Positions 1 to 9,800 of a stretch of DNA of 10,892 nt are shown in pieces. The translations under genes and the position numbers were made by a program. The stretch comes from RGIG8775 sp045587785. Lineage in GTDB: Bacteria; Bacillota; Clostridia; Oscillospirales; CAG-272. Below the pieces are notes generated by a model. The model was not told the DNA's origin. It worked only from the letters and a program-made list of their open reading frames with translations, and made no database searches. The first letter of the stretch is position 1. Each line of letters opens with the position of its first letter. Location: positions 1 to 10,892 of the forward strand of contig JAZNDA010000115.1 in the NCBI GenBank assembly GCA_045587785.1. The letters are read 5' to 3'.

Positions 1-29
1 ATGGCACTTGGCTCCCTTGCAAAGTCTAA

Positions 30-48
30 CTTGGCGGCAGTCGCCAAG
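30..48. repeat. Small GC-rich hairpin, possible remnant of a dispersed repeat
   Basis: CTTGGCG at 30-36 is the exact inverted complement of CGCCAAG at 42-48, with a 5-nt loop. No U-tract follows on either strand, so a terminator is unlikely. The preceding GGCTCCCTTGCAAAG resembles, from memory, the ends of dispersed intergenic repeats common in gut clostridia; this resemblance is not verified. Confidence 0.35.
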
Positions 49-89
49 CACCAAAATCATCAGAAAATTAAGGCTCGAGGGTCTTTAGA

Positions 90-197
90 GTTTTGAAAGA
101 GCAAATATTGAGGATAGGCAAGGTAAATTTTCGCAGGAATATGAGAATATTGCAAGGAAATTTACCAAAGCATATACCAATATTTGCCTTTCAAAAC
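90..197. repeat. 108-nt imperfect palindrome (long stem-loop, MITE-like or RNA structure)
   Basis: The outer arms GTTTTGAAAG (90-99) and CTTTCAAAAC (188-197) pair perfectly over 10 bp. After a single bulged A (100), GCAAATATTG (101-110) pairs perfectly with CAATATTTGC (178-187). Further in, GGTAAATTT (122-130) pairs with AAATTTACC (158-166). The centre AATAT (138-142) and ATATT (147-151) closes a GAGA tetraloop. Nearly the whole 108 nt can therefore fold back on itself on either strand. It carries no gene and no transposase. It could be a miniature inverted-repeat element, or a 3' structure of the SDR-PHP transcript coming from the right. Confidence 0.6.
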
Positions 198-329
198 CGA
201 GTTCGGATTATTCCCTCTTGCCTAAATTGGGGACGAGAAAATACTTACATTGAGCAGATGTTTTCAAATTTTCCGCTGTTCCGTGTATGCGGACTGCCTT
301 TGTTTTTATTATACAAACCTCTGTATAAA

Positions 330-1505
330 TTAGAATTCTTTTTCACGCCTTACAAGAGTCCAAGCCATATCAACAAGATGGCGGAAATGAGGCTCTGCGA
401 GCTGAGGGCAAATCATGCTCTGCCGCGAGGAGTTAACGTCCTCTCCTGATATTTCGGTCATTCCGTATTTTTTGCAAAGCACCTGAAATCTTGCTATCTG
501 CTCGGGGGTGTTACGGGCAGGCATATAGGTGACCGCCCTAATACCCTCGGATTTCAGCATAAGGAACAGCTCCTCAAGAAAACCGTCCTCAAATTTTTGT
601 GCTTTTTTATCTCCCGTAGGAGATTCACCGACATCTCCAAGATAAGGGTAGCAAAGAATGGCATCAACCTCATCTGCAAGCTTAACCACCTCGGAAAGCC
701 GTAAACACTCGTCGGTTGCCGGAATGTATATTTTCTCTAGAAAATTTGCCTTCATAATGCCGAGCAGATCGTATAAAAAATGCGGGTTTTCAAGGTCGCC
801 GATCTGCTTTTTCTGCTTTTCGGAAAGTGACACTCCAAGCTCGCTCAAAAAGTCTGCAATGTTCTCTCTGCCCTTTACATCTACGATTTTTTTACCAAGA
901 GCGTAGAGCAGGTGGCGCTCTGTAACCGAGCCGCCAACCGAAAAGTTTGACAGCGCAAGCACGTCCTCGTCAAAATCAAGCGTTACCCCGTAGGGTGCGG
1001 TAAGCTCGTTTATGTTGACGAGCATTTTTTTGTTTCTCTCATTTCTTCTCTCGCGAAGCGGAGAAAAAACCTCCTGCAAACGAGCAAATCCTGTCCTCGG
1101 AACGCTGTGTATTGCCATATACGCTACACCTGCTTGGGAGGGGTTGTTAAGTATTCTGCCCTCCATGGCTGTTCCGTCAAGGCTGACTCGGCATTCCATT
1201 CCGCAGGTAGTGCCTATTCCCAGAATCTCACCTGCTTTACGAAACTCTTCCGCTCCGCCTATGCTGTCGTGGTCCATGATCCCCGCGGTTTCAAGTCCCT
1301 CGGCACGAGCCATATATACAGCCGCCGTAGGAGAGTAAGGCGAGAAGGAATATGAAGTGTGTATATGATTGTTTGCAAATTCGGGCTTTACGTCGGGTCG
1401 CTTCTTCTCATTTGCAATAAGATCCTTTAAGTTTTCCAGTCTCTTTTCCGGAGTTTCGGCATTGAGAAGACGAATCTCTCTTTGCAGCTCTACGTATTTA
1501 CTCAT
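330..1505 (-). CDS. PHP-domain metal-dependent hydrolase
   Basis: The 391-aa product has an N-terminal PHP (polymerase and histidinol phosphatase) domain, a fold that binds two or three metal ions and usually cleaves phosphoesters. Visible metal-site motifs are HIHTSYS (47-53), MDHDS (77-81), the acidic CGMEC (E104) and AIHSVP (H133). Later motifs are divergent: CYPYLGD sits where many members have a short His motif, and GEDVN near the C-terminus replaces the usual GSDxH. The first 43 residues are charged and helical. The start codon is preceded by GAGG (1511-1514) that overlaps the stop of the upstream dehydrogenase gene, with a 7-nt gap, so the two are surely co-transcribed and probably translationally coupled. 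TrpH/YciV-type PHP proteins are nucleotide phosphatases, but the context beside a dehydrogenase and fucosidase suggests a sugar-phosphate or lactone substrate. That substrate is inference; the family call is firm. Confidence 0.88.
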   Translation of the reverse strand: MSKYVELQREIRLLNAETPEKRLENLKDLIANEKKRPDVKPEFANNHIHTSYSFSPYSPTAAVYMARAEGLETAGIMDHDSIGGAEEFRKAGEILGIGTTCGMECRVSLDGTAMEGRILNNPSQAGVAYMAIHSVPRTGFARLQEVFSPLRERRNERNKKMLVNINELTAPYGVTLDFDEDVLALSNFSVGGSVTERHLLYALGKKIVDVKGRENIADFLSELGVSLSEKQKKQIGDLENPHFLYDLLGIMKANFLEKIYIPATDECLRLSEVVKLADEVDAILCYPYLGDVGESPTGDKKAQKFEDGFLEELFLMLKSEGIRAVTYMPARNTPEQIARFQVLCKKYGMTEISGEDVNSSRQSMICPQLAEPHFRHLVDMAWTLVRREKEF

Positions 1506-1512
1506 ACGATCC

Positions 1513-2385
1513 TCAATTCAGCATAGTCTGTCCGCCGGTAACGGGAATGGCTTGACCTGTTTCGTAGGTCTGCTCAACACAATAGAATAATGCCTTTGCG
1601 ACGTCGGCAGGGTTGCATCCGCGGTGAATGGGGGATTTTGAAAGATAGAATTTTTTTACGTCCTCAACGTTTTTAGCTCCGGGAACCTTTCCTGCCTTAA
1701 GGTACTGAACGAAAAGACCTCTTTCGGGGTCGGACCAGAGTGGCCCGTCATAGAAGTTGCCGGGACAAATTGCGTTTACCTTGATTTGATATTCAACAAG
1801 CTCAAGGGCAAAGCTCTGAGTAAGACCGATTCCGCCGAATTTTCCACCCGCGTAAGCAAAGTTGTTCTTAGAGCCTGTGAGCCCTGATTTTGAGTTTATC
1901 TGAATGATGTCATACCAATTATCTGGGGCTGCCTCGTGCTGCGCCTTCATAATTTCGGATGCATATTTTACGCAGTAATAGTATCCCGTGTAATTTACTT
2001 TAGTAACGAAATCAAACTGCTCGGGAGAAAGTTCCTCAAGGCTTCCCGCCTTAAGAACTCCTGCGTTAGACACGAAAATATCAATTCCGCCAAGGGTCTC
2101 AACCGTGCGTATAACAAGCTCCTCTACGGACGCCGCAGAGCTTACGTCAACCTTGATCCCGACCGCGCGTTCACCGAGTGCCAGAGCCGATGTCTTTGCA
2201 AGATCTTCATTTATATCGGCAAGAACAACGCTCGCTCCCTCGCGGTAAAGCTCCTTTGCAATACCGAGGCCAAAGCCCTGCGCGCCTCCTGTTATTACTG
2301 CAATTTTTCCGCCCAGTCTTCCCTTTGTATCAGGCCTTACGGCAACGTTTTTCTTTGCATGTTCCTTAGCTTCTAAAAGATTCAT
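1513..2385 (-). CDS. Short-chain dehydrogenase/reductase (SDR), probably sugar or sugar-phosphate specific
   Basis: This is a 290-aa classical SDR with a roughly 25-residue N-terminal extension. The Rossmann glycine motif is TGGAQGFG (32-39). An Asp at the end of strand 2 (D57 in LADIN) favours NAD over NADP. NAG is at 107-109. The catalytic set is N131, S165, Y178 and K182 (YAGGK), with the usual 13-residue Ser-Tyr spacing. The C-terminal part (NAICPGNFYDGPLWSDPE, then a TGGQTMLN end) resembles proteins annotated as sorbitol-6-phosphate 2-dehydrogenase and the dehydrogenase half of bifunctional rhamnulose-phosphate aldolases, so a polyol or 6-deoxy-sugar derivative is a reasonable substrate class. 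The ribosome site AGAGGAG (2393-2399) lies 7 nt before the ATG. It is the first gene of the operon with the PHP hydrolase, driven by the perfect promoter at 2454-2482. The exact substrate is unknown. Confidence 0.9.
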   Translation of the reverse strand: MNLLEAKEHAKKNVAVRPDTKGRLGGKIAVITGGAQGFGLGIAKELYREGASVVLADINEDLAKTSALALGERAVGIKVDVSSAASVEELVIRTVETLGGIDIFVSNAGVLKAGSLEELSPEQFDFVTKVNYTGYYYCVKYASEIMKAQHEAAPDNWYDIIQINSKSGLTGSKNNFAYAGGKFGGIGLTQSFALELVEYQIKVNAICPGNFYDGPLWSDPERGLFVQYLKAGKVPGAKNVEDVKKFYLSKSPIHRGCNPADVAKALFYCVEQTYETGQAIPVTGGQTMLN

Positions 2386-2453
2386 GATGCTTCTCCTCTT
2401 AAATGTAAAAAATATACGAAAATCTCAACCATTTTCATTTTTGTTATGTTAGA

Positions 2454-2482
2454 ATTATACTACAAAAAAAGAATAATGTCAA
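2454..2482 (-). promoter_or_regulatory. Perfect sigma-A-type promoter for the SDR-PHP operon
   Basis: On the minus strand TTGACA (complement of 2477-2482) and TATAAT (complement of 2454-2459) are separated by exactly 17 bp. Both hexamers match the consensus fully. The predicted leader to the SDR start is about 60 nt. TTTTGTTAT on the minus strand (2487-2495) lies just upstream, and the same 9-mer occurs on the plus strand at 2439-2447, so it flanks the promoter on both sides and might be an operator. Confidence 0.85.
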
Positions 2483-2539
2483 GATGATAACAAAACATTG
2501 CCCGATTTTAATGACTTGAACTTAATTTTTTTGAAAGGC

Positions 2540-2568
2540 TTGACATACGTGTTTTTTGATGCTATAAT
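2540..2568 (+). promoter_or_regulatory. Perfect sigma-A-type promoter for the esterase-fucosidase-fucU operon
   Basis: TTGACA (2540-2545) and TATAAT (2563-2568) are separated by exactly 17 bp, again a full consensus match. Transcription should start near 2575, giving a 5' leader of about 64 nt before the ATG at 2639. The -35 box lies 57 bp from the -35 box of the divergent SDR promoter, close enough for a shared regulator. A promoter this strong in a catabolic locus implies repression rather than activation; that is inference. Confidence 0.87.
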
Positions 2569-2638
2569 GTGAAATGCCAGATTTTAACGGAATAACAATT
2601 TGCTTGATCGCATAATAAAACTTAGACAGGAGAGAAAA

Positions 2639-3637
2639 ATGAAATTAACGCATTTGGACAAACCGATAAGAGTTTTTGGAGTGCCGAATTTTGAAAAGAC
2701 GGGCGTGATGGAGAGGCTTCCTGCACAGGTGAGAGAAAAAATCCCCTCGCTCAGTTTTTTGGGCAGAAGAACGCCGGGAGCGCGCATAGGGTTTCGTACT
2801 GACGCACCAAGCTTTACTGTCACACTGACGTTTGAGACGTTGACGCCTGATATGGGAATGTCTATTTATGCGTGCCAAAGCGCACTGGTATATTTAGGCG
2901 AAAGACAAAGCTCGAGATTTCTTGGGATCTTGAATCCGCTGGATTACAAGACAAAGCAGGTAAAGAAAACTTTTTCAAAGCCCGAGGGAATGGACGAAAT
3001 CACGATCTGGTTGCCTCGAAACGAGATCATTGCAAGTGTTGAGTTTGAATTTCCCGACGGCTGTAGCGTGTTAGAACCGAGTCCGTACAAATATTCGTTG
3101 CCTGCTGTTTTTTACGGCTCGTCGATAACGGAAGGGGCTTTGGCGGAAAGCACTTGTGCCGGTTACAATGCGCTGATCAGCAGGCGTTTGGATTTAGACT
3201 ATTACAACCTTGGCTTTAGCGGAAGCTGCAAGGGCGAACTCGAGATGGCGGATTTTATATCGTCGCTTGATTTTTCGGTGTTTATTTACGACTACGACCA
3301 CAACGCTCCGACGGTAGAGCATTTACAACAAACTCACGAGAGCTTCTTTATGCGCCTCAGGGAGAAAAAGCCGAACGTGCCTGTAATCATGGTTACACGT
3401 CCTGCTGCTCGCTATGGCGAGGAAGAGAAACTCAGACGTGAGGTCGTGCGGACAACCTATGAAAATGCTCTGAAGAGGGGAGATAGATCCGTTTATTTTG
3501 TGGACGGCGAGGAGTTTTTCAGAGATTTCCCCGAAAAAGATATTTGCCTCGTAGACGGAACGCATCCGACCGACCTCGGCTTTTACAGGATGGCAAACGT
3601 TATCGAGCCGTTCATTAAAAAGGCTCTGGGTATATGA
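2639..3637 (+). CDS. SGNH/GDSL-family hydrolase (probable carbohydrate esterase)
   Basis: The 332-aa product has two parts: an N-terminal beta-rich domain (about residues 1-145) and a C-terminal SGNH hydrolase domain. The nucleophile block is YGSSITEG with S162 (Ser in place of the Asp in GDS). The oxyanion glycine is in GFSGSC (G195), an Asn in YDHNAP (N222) fits block III, and DGTHPTD supplies D306 and H309 of the catalytic triad. The N-terminal domain plus SGNH layout is typical of bacterial sugar-O-acetyl esterases. No signal peptide is seen, so it acts in the cytoplasm. I chose ATG 2639 because AGGAG (2628-2632) precedes it by 6 nt; the frame is open back to TTG 2600, but no ribosome site supports that. 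It is 68 nt upstream of the GH95 gene, which suggests that it deacylates imported oligosaccharides before fucose removal. The true ester substrate is unknown. Confidence 0.85.
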   Translation: MKLTHLDKPIRVFGVPNFEKTGVMERLPAQVREKIPSLSFLGRRTPGARIGFRTDAPSFTVTLTFETLTPDMGMSIYACQSALVYLGERQSSRFLGILNPLDYKTKQVKKTFSKPEGMDEITIWLPRNEIIASVEFEFPDGCSVLEPSPYKYSLPAVFYGSSITEGALAESTCAGYNALISRRLDLDYYNLGFSGSCKGELEMADFISSLDFSVFIYDYDHNAPTVEHLQQTHESFFMRLREKKPNVPVIMVTRPAARYGEEEKLRREVVRTTYENALKRGDRSVYFVDGEEFFRDFPEKDICLVDGTHPTDLGFYRMANVIEPFIKKALGI

Positions 3638-3705
3638 TCTATTGCGTTGGAATTTGTTTTACACAGATATGGAAAGCACATAGCCGCTGAAATTAGGAGG
3701 ACAAA

Positions 3706-6051
3706 ATGAATAAAACCAACATATCCAAAGATTCCGTTGTACTGTTTGAAAAGAAAGAAGCTTCCTCGTTTGAAGAAGCGTTTCCTCTTGGGAACGGTAA
3801 GCTCGGCGCGATGTTCCGCGGCGGCACGTTTACCGACGTTATGACGCTCAACCACGACACGCTTTGGTCGGGGTATCCGAGAGGAGATTGTTATCGCGGA
3901 GGCAAAAAAGAGGCGCTCGATCAAGCAAAGGCGTTTCTGCATGATAAGAAATACGTGGAGGCAGACGCCCATATCAGCAAACATTTTGGCTCTTATGGAT
4001 GCGAGTGCTATTTGCCACTGGGCGCTCTTACCGTAAACTACAGTTACCAAGGGGAAAAGCTTTCCGCTTACAAACGCACTCTTGATCTGACGACCGCCGT
4101 TGCGACGGCAAGCTACAAAGTAGGGGAGCAGAGGTTCACACGTCGTTCTTTCGTTTCAAAGCCCGCGGATGCCATCATTTACCGAACCGAATGCGATAGC
4201 GGGATCTTTGGTGTACGTATCAACTTGGACTCACAGCTTTTCTCTCGCACGTACGCAAGCGAGGACGGCACACGTCTTTTTCTGGAAGGGGAATGTCCCA
4301 TCACGGCGCAGCAAAATTATCACCGCACCGATAGACAGAGCGTCTATTCTGACCTGCCCGCCGAAAGAGGCGTACGCTTTTTGTGCGCGCTTTGTTTGGT
4401 TACCGACGGCAAAACGGAAGGGTTCGGAAATGCGATCGAAGCTCGGAAAGCGACTTTTGTGGAAATACGTATTGTTGTGAGAACATCCTTTAACGGATAC
4501 AACAAGCATCCTTTTCTTGAAGGAAAGGAATACAAAGATACCTGTCTTGATGCCTTGAGTGCCGTTGTTGATTGCGATGAAAACAGCTTATTGCAAGATC
4601 ACGTAAAAGACCATAAGAGATATTTTTCCCGTGTTGCGCTTGATCTGGGCTCAAGCAGAAAGGCGAATGTTCCCACCTCGGAGCGGCTGAAGCTTTACGA
4701 ACAAGGAAAAGAGGACAAGGCGTTGCCTGCACTGCTTTTCAACATGGGTAGATATTTGACGGTTGCGGCATCCCGAAAAGGAAGTCAGGCGACAAACCTT
4801 CAAGGGATCTGGAACGTGCATTTCTTTGCACCATGGCAATCCGATTACACGGTAAATATAAACACCGAGATGAATTACTTCCCGACTCTTGCGATCAGCC
4901 TTCCCGAAATGTATGAGCCGATGCTCACGTTGATCAAAGAGGTCAGCGAAGCGGGCAAGCGTACGGCAAGGGAAATGTACGGAGCGGACGGTTGGGTCTG
5001 TCACCATAACACGGATCTGTGGCGTCACACTCAGCCGGTAGCAGGCGATGCGGTATATCTCTTTTGGAATGCTTGCGGAGCATGGCTGTGTCATCATCTT
5101 GCCGAATATTATGAATATACCCTTGATGAAAAATTTCTTTTGAAAACCGCATTCCCGATCATGTGTGAGAGTGCCAAGTTTTATCTTTCTCAGCTTGAGG
5201 ACAGTGAGGACGGATACCGAATCGTTTTTGCATCCATCTCGCCCGAAAATTACTTCATGCACGATGACAAGCCCGTTGCCGTTGCCGAGACTACAGAAAT
5301 GACAATGGCGCTGGTAAGAGAGCTGTTTGGTAACGTGTTGCGCTTTGCAAACAAGCTTGGTATGACAAACGACGTGATCCGTGACGTTGAAAATGAGTTT
5401 CCAAGGCTTCGTCCGAGTGTGATCGGAAGCGATGGCAGGCTCATGGAATGGTACGGAGAGCGTGAGGAACGGGAAATACATCACCGTCACGTATCACATC
5501 TGTACGCGCTTCACCCCGGTAATGCGATTTCTCCGCTGACAACGCCCGAGCTTGCCGATGCCTGCCGCAAATCGCTTGAGGTGCGCGGAGACGAGGGCAC
5601 GGGATGGAGTCTTGCGTGGAAATGCAACCTTTTTGCAAGACTGTTTGACGGCGACCACGCGCTGAACCTTGTCAAGTATCAGCTTCGTACGTGCTACATC
5701 CTTGGCATCAACTGTGTGGGCGGCGGCGGCTCGTATCCCAACCTGCTGTGCGCTCACCCGCCGTTCCAGATAGACGGTAATTTTGGTGTGACCTCCGGCA
5801 TCTGTGAAATGCTTTTGCAGTCTACTCTTGATACGGTACATATTATTCCGGCTTTGCCATCGGAGTGGAAAGACATTTCCGTCCGCGGTCTTAGCGCAAA
5901 AGGAAAGCGCAAGGTTCGTATGACCATCAAAGACGGAAAAATTTCATCCTGTGAGATCGTGGGAAGCATGCCAAGCAAGATCTACGTCCAAGGCAAGGAT
6001 ATGACGGAAAAATTTGTTTACGAAAACGGAAAGGCCGTATATACAAAATAA
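3706..6051 (+). CDS. Glycoside hydrolase family 95 alpha-L-fucosidase
   Basis: The 781-aa protein matches GH95 along its length: an N-terminal beta-sandwich with PLGNGKLGAMFRGG and LNHDTLWSG (residues about 25-62), an (alpha/alpha)6 catalytic barrel (about 290-690), and a C-terminal beta domain. Key residues equivalent to the Bifidobacterium AfcA active site can be placed: N384 and N386 in VNINTEMNY, the acid E514 in ISPEN, and D690 in FQIDGNFG. Other family signatures are NLQGIWN and GWVCHHNTDLW. GH95 enzymes invert configuration and mostly cleave Fuc-alpha-1,2-Gal of mucin, milk or plant glycans; a few act on alpha-L-galactosides. There is no signal peptide or anchor, so the substrate must be imported, yet no sugar transporter is in the window. 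The start is fixed by AGGAGG (3695-3700) with a 5-nt spacer. The context with fucU supports fucose as the product. Confidence 0.95.
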   Translation: MNKTNISKDSVVLFEKKEASSFEEAFPLGNGKLGAMFRGGTFTDVMTLNHDTLWSGYPRGDCYRGGKKEALDQAKAFLHDKKYVEADAHISKHFGSYGCECYLPLGALTVNYSYQGEKLSAYKRTLDLTTAVATASYKVGEQRFTRRSFVSKPADAIIYRTECDSGIFGVRINLDSQLFSRTYASEDGTRLFLEGECPITAQQNYHRTDRQSVYSDLPAERGVRFLCALCLVTDGKTEGFGNAIEARKATFVEIRIVVRTSFNGYNKHPFLEGKEYKDTCLDALSAVVDCDENSLLQDHVKDHKRYFSRVALDLGSSRKANVPTSERLKLYEQGKEDKALPALLFNMGRYLTVAASRKGSQATNLQGIWNVHFFAPWQSDYTVNINTEMNYFPTLAISLPEMYEPMLTLIKEVSEAGKRTAREMYGADGWVCHHNTDLWRHTQPVAGDAVYLFWNACGAWLCHHLAEYYEYTLDEKFLLKTAFPIMCESAKFYLSQLEDSEDGYRIVFASISPENYFMHDDKPVAVAETTEMTMALVRELFGNVLRFANKLGMTNDVIRDVENEFPRLRPSVIGSDGRLMEWYGEREEREIHHRHVSHLYALHPGNAISPLTTPELADACRKSLEVRGDEGTGWSLAWKCNLFARLFDGDHALNLVKYQLRTCYILGINCVGGGGSYPNLLCAHPPFQIDGNFGVTSGICEMLLQSTLDTVHIIPALPSEWKDISVRGLSAKGKRKVRMTIKDGKISSCEIVGSMPSKIYVQGKDMTEKFVYENGKAVYTK

Positions 6052-6102
6052 AACTGAAAAATGAAAAAGCGGATCAAAATTTTTTGAAAGGAAGAAAATA
6101 TC

Positions 6103-6537
6103 ATGTTAAAGGGTATCCCTTCTATTATTTCCCCCGAACTGTTAAAAACACTTTGCGAAATGGGGCACGGAGACACGATAGTGATAGCCGACGGGAATTT
6201 TCCTGCGGAAGCTATGGGCAAGAATTCCAAGGTGATACGTTGTGACGGTCACGGAGGCGCGGAATTATTGAACGCCATTCTTCAGCTTTTTCCGCTTGAT
6301 ACGTACGTGAAGCAACCGGTCTCTCTTATGCAGGTGGTTCCGGGTGACAACGTAGAGACTCCTATTTGGGACGATTATAAGCAGATCATTAAGCATTATG
6401 ATGATAGAGGCGAAAAGACGGTTGAAAATATAGAACGCTTCGCATTCTATGAAAAGGCAAAAAAGGCTTATGCGATCATTGCAACGGGAGAGAGTGCGCT
6501 TTACGCAAATATTATATTGCAAAAGGGTGTTATCTAA
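6103..6537 (+). CDS. fucU: L-fucose mutarotase (RbsD/FucU family)
   Basis: The 144-aa product is close to the usual FucU length of about 140. Family features are LKGIP at the N-terminus, MGHGD with the catalytic His22, IADGNFPAE with D30, the VIRCDG block, and the C-terminal ESALYANIILQKGVI. FucU interconverts the alpha and beta anomers of free L-fucose in the cytoplasm. An inverting GH95 enzyme should release beta-L-fucose from alpha-fucosides, so a mutarotase placed 51 nt downstream makes sense if the next enzyme needs the other anomer (inference). The ribosome site AAAGGAAG (6087-6094) precedes the ATG. It is the last gene before the terminator structures. RbsD (ribose pyranase) is the nearest alternative, but the sequence blocks and the neighbouring fucosidase favour FucU. 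Confidence 0.93.
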   Translation: MLKGIPSIISPELLKTLCEMGHGDTIVIADGNFPAEAMGKNSKVIRCDGHGGAELLNAILQLFPLDTYVKQPVSLMQVVPGDNVETPIWDDYKQIIKHYDDRGEKTVENIERFAFYEKAKKAYAIIATGESALYANIILQKGVI

Positions 6538-6898
6538 AAAAGCTTTTGGGCGGCAGCTCGATGCATTTTTTATAGAAATGCGAAACTTGCGATAAAAACA
6601 GAAAAGAGAGTAACGCGGAATAAACTTTCCGTGAAGCTCTCTTTTCTGTTTGCGTGTTATCGCAAGTACCCCTTTGGTGCTTTTTTATTTTTAGAAAAAA
6701 TAAAAAAAGTTATTGTTTTTTCGACATTTTTGCTGTATAATTAAATGAACGGGAAAAGAGGATGACGAATAGAGCTTCACTCTTAAGGACAGTTTAAACA
6801 GAGTACATTACCTGTGGGCAGGAAATGAATATGGATTTTTCTATTGTTCCTAATATGAAATTTGTTAAACTGTGAAAAAATTGACGGAGGACAAAACA
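6538..6898. other. Intergenic region between fucU and gpsA: terminators, promoter, folded leader
   Basis: This stretch of about 360 nt has no convincing gene. In order it holds a short hairpin (GCATTT around 6563-6568 with AAATGC at 6576-6581), the large hairpin at 6585-6667, a compact intrinsic terminator at 6666-6686, a promoter at 6713-6741 and a foldable leader at 6790-6872. A 16-codon reading frame (6825-6875) is present, but its ribosome site is poor. Confidence 0.7.
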
Positions 6899-9800
6899 AT
6901 GCAAAATATAATGAAAGTTGGTGTCTTGGGTGCAGGCACATGGGGCATTGCTCTTGCAAGAATGTTATGCAATGCAGGCAACTGGGTAACCGTTTGGTCT
7001 GCTATTGAAAAGGAGATAGATAATCTTTTGGCCACCCGAAGGCATCCGATTTTTCCTGATATCGATTTGCCTGAGCAGATCGTATATACAAAGGATATTC
7101 GAGAAGCTTGTTCCGATATGGATATATTAGTATTTGCCGTTCCGTCGCCCTTTGTCAGAGCAACGGCTCGATCGGCGGCACCTTATATAGCGGACGGACA
7201 GATAATCGTAGACGTTGCCAAGGGAATGGAAGCGGAAACACTCTATACGATGACCCAGATCATTGCAGACGAGCTTAGAAACCCTAAGGTAAAGTTAGTT
7301 GCTCTGTCAGGTCCGACTCACGCAGAAGAAGTGATCAAGGATCTTCCTACGGCAATCACATCGGCAAGTGACGATGCTGGGGCTGCTGCAACGGTTCAAA
7401 AGGTGTTTACTGTTGGCTGTATGCGAGTATATACCAACGATGACGTTCGCGGAGTAGAACTGTGCGGTGCATTAAAGAACGTGATTGCCTTGGCTTGCGG
7501 TATTGCAACCGGACTCGGTTGCGGAGATAACGCAAAAGCCGCGCTTATTACTCGCGGAATTGCTGAGATCTCCCGTTTAGGTATCGCTATGGGATGCAGA
7601 GAGCAAACGTTCGGAGGCTTGGCAGGCATCGGAGATCTGATCGTTACCGCAACCAGTATGCACAGCCGTAACAATCGTTGCGGTATGCTGATAGGACAAG
7701 GTGTTGCGGTCGATAAAGCGATCGAGCAGGTCGGTATGGTCGTTGAGGGCATCAATGCTTTACCCGCCGCCATGAGATTGGCTCAAAAATATACCGTAGA
7801 AATGCCGATCGTTGAAGCCGTCGATGCAGTATGTAACGGCAGAATGGTAGTTTCTTCGGCTATTCAAATGCTGATGTCAAGGGAGTTGAAATCCGAACTC
7901 AGCAGTTCTGCATTCAATCACATTGGATGACACCCCTCTCTTGCCGATTTTTTAATTTAACAGGTAAGGATCGTTTGACTTATGAAAAAAGACTTGAAAA
8001 CAAGATTGATCAACAGAAAAATCAAAAAACCGGATCCGATCATGATGTCGATCGGCATGTGGGTACTGGGAATGATCAATAGACGTTACGGTGTGGAATT
8101 CAGTTATGACTATGACCCCGAATCGATCAAAGATCAGCCAACGATCCTGCTTTCCTCGCACGCAGCAAGGCTTGAGTTTATCTATACGATCTACGGCTTT
8201 GGGCGTAAGGACATCAACGTGGTATGCGGCTTTCAGAATATATTTCGGAAGGGTCTGTATTCTTTGTTTATGGGGCTTGGCGTAATATCCAAATATTTAT
8301 ATCAGCCCGATTTTATGTGTGTGAAAAACATGCTCAGAGTGCTTAAGCGCAACGGGGCATTGGGACTTTTCCCCGAGGGGATCCAATCAACCTGCGGCAG
8401 TACTCACCCCATCAATCCCGCAACGGTGCAGTTTATCAAGAGAAGCAAGGCCAACATCGTGGTGTGTACCTCCAGGGGCGCGTATCTGGCAACCAACCGA
8501 TATTCGTCGGATCGCAAAAAAGGATATATAGGCATAAGCTACAGCCTGCTGTTCACGCCCGAAATGCTGGAAAAGCTTACCGAGGAACAAATTTACCAGT
8601 TGATCTTACAAAAGATCAGTTATAACGATTTCGCCTTTAACAAGGCGGCGCGCCACAAGTACATAGGCAAAAAGCCAAATGCGTTCGGCATTGACAAAAT
8701 ACTTTATAAGTGTCCGGACTGCAAGGGGGAGCATACGCTGTGCGTCGAAAACGATACGGTGGTATGTGGAAGCTGTGACTTTCGGGTGCGGATCAACGAA
8801 TATTACGATCTGGTCGATATCAAAGGACAAGGATGCCCTGCCGATATTGATCAGTGGTACAAATGGCAACGCAGGTGCGTGGCAAGTAGGGTCACAGCGG
8901 ACGATTTTGAGATGTCGTTAAGCTGTAGCTTGTGTACGCTGAAATTTGACAAATTAAGAACCCCGCCAAAGAACAGAAGAACGTTGTCGGTTGGAACGGC
9001 ACGGCTTACAAACCGCGGTCTTTTGTTTTCGGGGGTGTTGGACGGACAAACGGTGGAGTTTGAGTTTGATGCAAAATCGCTCTATTCGCTGACCTTTTCC
9101 ACAGAAGGTTTTTTGGAATTTTATTACAATGGCGAATACTTTATGCTTGTTCCCGATGAAGCAAACTACCCTTTGATCAAGTGGACGCTTGCGGCAGAGG
9201 AGATACACAATCTTTACGACGAAAAATGGCGTTCTGCCTGTGCAGACGTCTATGGAATAGAGGAAAAAATCTATGAATAAATCAACAGAAATCGATGTAA
9301 AAGTAAAAATTGGTCTGAAAAGCTTTATCGCGGTTGTAGCCATCCTGCTGACGGTACTGATCGCCGTTGGTGTTCTTACTTTTGTGATCCCTGCGGGACG
9401 ATACACCATTTATACCACGGATGAGTCCAAGGCAGATCGACCGTTTTATCAATATACGGTTGACGAAACGCTGAATAAGCAGATCGTAATGGATTCTTAC
9501 CGAGAGCTTACGGGGGACGAAAACACCTCACGCTTGCCTGTTCTGCGTTGGTTTGCCGCCCCGATCGAAGCCTTGCTTTTTGGGGACAACAGCTCAAATA
9601 TGCTGATGATCATTGCGCTTTTGTTGGTTCTCGGCGGCACGTTTAAGGTGCTTGAGCAAAGCGGAGGGCTTGTTTCACTCGTAAGGGTGATCATGGTCAA
9701 GCTTCATTCGAGGCGCTTTGTTGCCATTTGGATCATTACCGCTGTTATTATGGTTTTATCTGCCGTGTTTGGACTTCAGGAACAGCTGCTTATCCTGTAT

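Larger units (their letters stand above)
1..329. other. Intergenic region at left edge, no convincing gene
   Basis: This stretch lies downstream of the minus-strand PHP gene. It contains a small GC-rich hairpin (30-48), a 108-nt imperfect palindrome (90-197) and A/T-rich sequence. Frame 1 is open from base 1 to a TGA at 94-96 (31 codons), so it could be the tail of a gene lying to the left, but it has no recognisable motif and runs through the hairpin. A longer plus-strand reading frame from about 93 runs into the 3' end of the PHP gene and has no ribosome site; I do not call it. No clear U-tract terminator for the PHP transcript is visible next to its stop codon. Confidence 0.55.
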